Origin: Candidatus Obscuribacterales bacterium
GTDB taxonomy: Bacteria > Cyanobacteriota > Vampirovibrionia > Obscuribacterales > Obscuribacteraceae
Direction of reading: 5' to 3'
Assembly: GCA_019637435.1 (NCBI GenBank)
Contig: JAHBVO010000001.1
Coordinates: forward strand, 62,001-126,000
Length of the DNA: 64,000 bases
Part shown: one piece after another, positions 63,901-64,000 of the stretch
Layout of the letters: every line of letters begins with the position of its first letter
Numbering within the stretch: the stretch's first letter is position 1
Translations under genes and position numbers: made by a program
The notes under the pieces: generated by a model
What the model was told of the DNA's origin: nothing
The model's input: only the letters and a program-made list of their open reading frames with translations
Databases searched by the model: none

Positions 63901-64000
63901 GGAAAGTTGGATCTACGACGACGACTTTGAGCAATGAAGCGGCGGAGTTGATGTTTAAATGAATCTGGTCCGAATCCACCTGTGCGAGCGATATTGGTGA
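60986..64000 (-). CDS. Alpha-2-macroglobulin-like protein with thioester motif, N-terminus beyond the window
   Basis: At least 1004 residues; the frame stays open to the window edge (SPISLAQ precedes a GTG at 63979), so the 5' end is probably missing. A TPR-like segment lies near the visible N-terminus (AEMFKSG-like, FAYYTACSYARAGQRDEAVQ). Strand-rich domains follow. The macroglobulin thioester motif CCEQ is at 601-604 (counted from 63979) within an alpha/alpha helical domain (HCCCEQTAAKIL). The thioester lets such proteins trap proteases covalently. Visible C-terminal strands fit the receptor-binding region. No signal peptide is in view. Confidence 0.75.
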   Translation of the reverse strand, partial: SPISLAQVDSDQIHLNINSAASLLKVVVVDPTFPRADEGAVDVEQVGHPSGDAVYKTAEAMFKSGNFLGAAETFWQRRAELANPHPYFAYYTACSYARAGQRDEAVQALRQSFMDGWREMQHLEEDEDLSSLRDFPPFEHLLTGGLREFTFEDLEAGRKISLEAFAPSSLVLLGAYIDGKAWEGWATVVVPNTVSTEITLPELCPPGRDINIEFSAGKATSIYAIVKDARLISADTPELKLAGALKTFIELEGKEKKVGEVKTSLRQKYQESAPPRYALMARAAMGEMSTGSWGALPLAAPGSAYGGGFPDAVGTSSAENEGALRFRSEARWDTPIQERGEQTISARFGMAQSPDIVKHQIQESNMDMIFDHVVTAEVADGSPVVSQATNSTKAKTQDKTKAITMLQDDPEVLFAGFVNVDGGIGRLTIKLPNTFADYIVECFAIEGLDWTSKETSFRAAKDPFVKLTTPVFTRKDEPAQAFVHIGSAKKVKLKVLLNGEPIEVFDDVNKPFTGEISGTPTTFSFSALPGAYEAIVEDSSGEIVANDMKNVDEPGKLKRLVRTIQILQIGESIALADDSKRRALSLMPGLETSFKALVEATADYAHCCCEQTAAKILSGCAMYIFSGDDDNRRKTAESVILAGIRREQKMWLKGRGFKAYPERFNEPDQHYGKKAARYLWNLQHLKDADIGTMSKDLKEAIESGLEMAADTTNAYGINWPPSEFTSCEDAYGAITFGKGEVAVRALKYVEETLEKGQVTVENNPWFGYNVFKRAESAYAAAVLLNSRNSAHLKTALGLANEVISQLNDEGRLYSTYDSVAAIALIKELDKCGITGGDTQSAKFEFNGEIRSRAEALSTSEKLNTLKVLQGVATVMIDTMVEEDWTKFASDVPLRVSLEKGGQHGRKYKAGDSFDLIVALEEGYKMGDLLWVALPDAVSRVVGGGQVKLFSIDFAGQSEVKISLAATGVTEVAGSKTQSIAVCVRNMFIEERVGNPGLIQVTVTK

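Overview
The window is a gene-dense bacterial chromosomal segment. It has no insertion sequence, phage, CRISPR array or rRNA operon that I can recognise. Housekeeping genes (ssb, HU, tig-clpP-clpX-lon, alr-nadD-yqeK, tRNA-Gly) alternate with Hanks-type Ser/Thr kinases, response regulators, very long surface or multidomain proteins, and lineage-specific paralogue pairs. This mix resembles non-photosynthetic relatives of Cyanobacteria (Vampirovibrionia/Melainabacteria, Obscuribacter-like). That placement is inferred from gene style only and no marker gene was compared.

Layout. 1-8.9 kb: a membrane sulfatase-like protein, a TPR protein, a secreted FKBP, a NarL-like regulator, a DUF4234-like membrane protein, an ssb-symporter-small membrane protein operon and a HIT protein. 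9.0-17.4 kb: a Ser/Thr kinase with a tandem-repeat tail, then two tandem paralogous FHA-like exported proteins and a strong terminator. 17.5-36.8 kb: an MFS transporter and a large signalling island. On the minus strand a 3507-residue protein (cysteine-protease-like, HExxH and two GGDEF-like regions) is followed by a response regulator fused to a Ser/Thr kinase. Divergently, an acidic D/E-rich protein is followed by an OmpR-type regulator and two overlapping histidine kinases. The first kinase has an intact ATP-binding domain but Asn in place of the phospho-acceptor His. The second has the His but has lost the ATP-binding residues. They look like complementary halves of one kinase.

36.8-43.5 kb: alr-nadD-yqeK, HU, a Gfo/Idh/MocA oxidoreductase, a paralogous pair of unknown proteins, a small repeat cluster and tRNA-Gly(GCC). 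43.8-50.9 kb: a membrane protein, then tig (His-rich tail), clpP, clpX and lon, a protein folding and quality-control block. 50.9-55.1 kb: a HAD phosphatase with a possible small upstream ORF, and two tandem exported proteins with EF-hand-like loops. 55.2-59.4 kb: class III aminotransferase, semialdehyde dehydrogenase and acyl-CoA dehydrogenase, which reads as catabolism of an omega-amino acid. 59.5-64 kb: an uncharacterised protein and a convergent alpha-2-macroglobulin-like protein cut by the window edge.

A recurrent theme is tandem duplication followed by divergence (FHA-like pair, histidine kinase pair, 41.2-42.9 kb pair, EF-hand pair). The kinase pair and the giant protein with its neighbours are the best candidates for an undescribed system.
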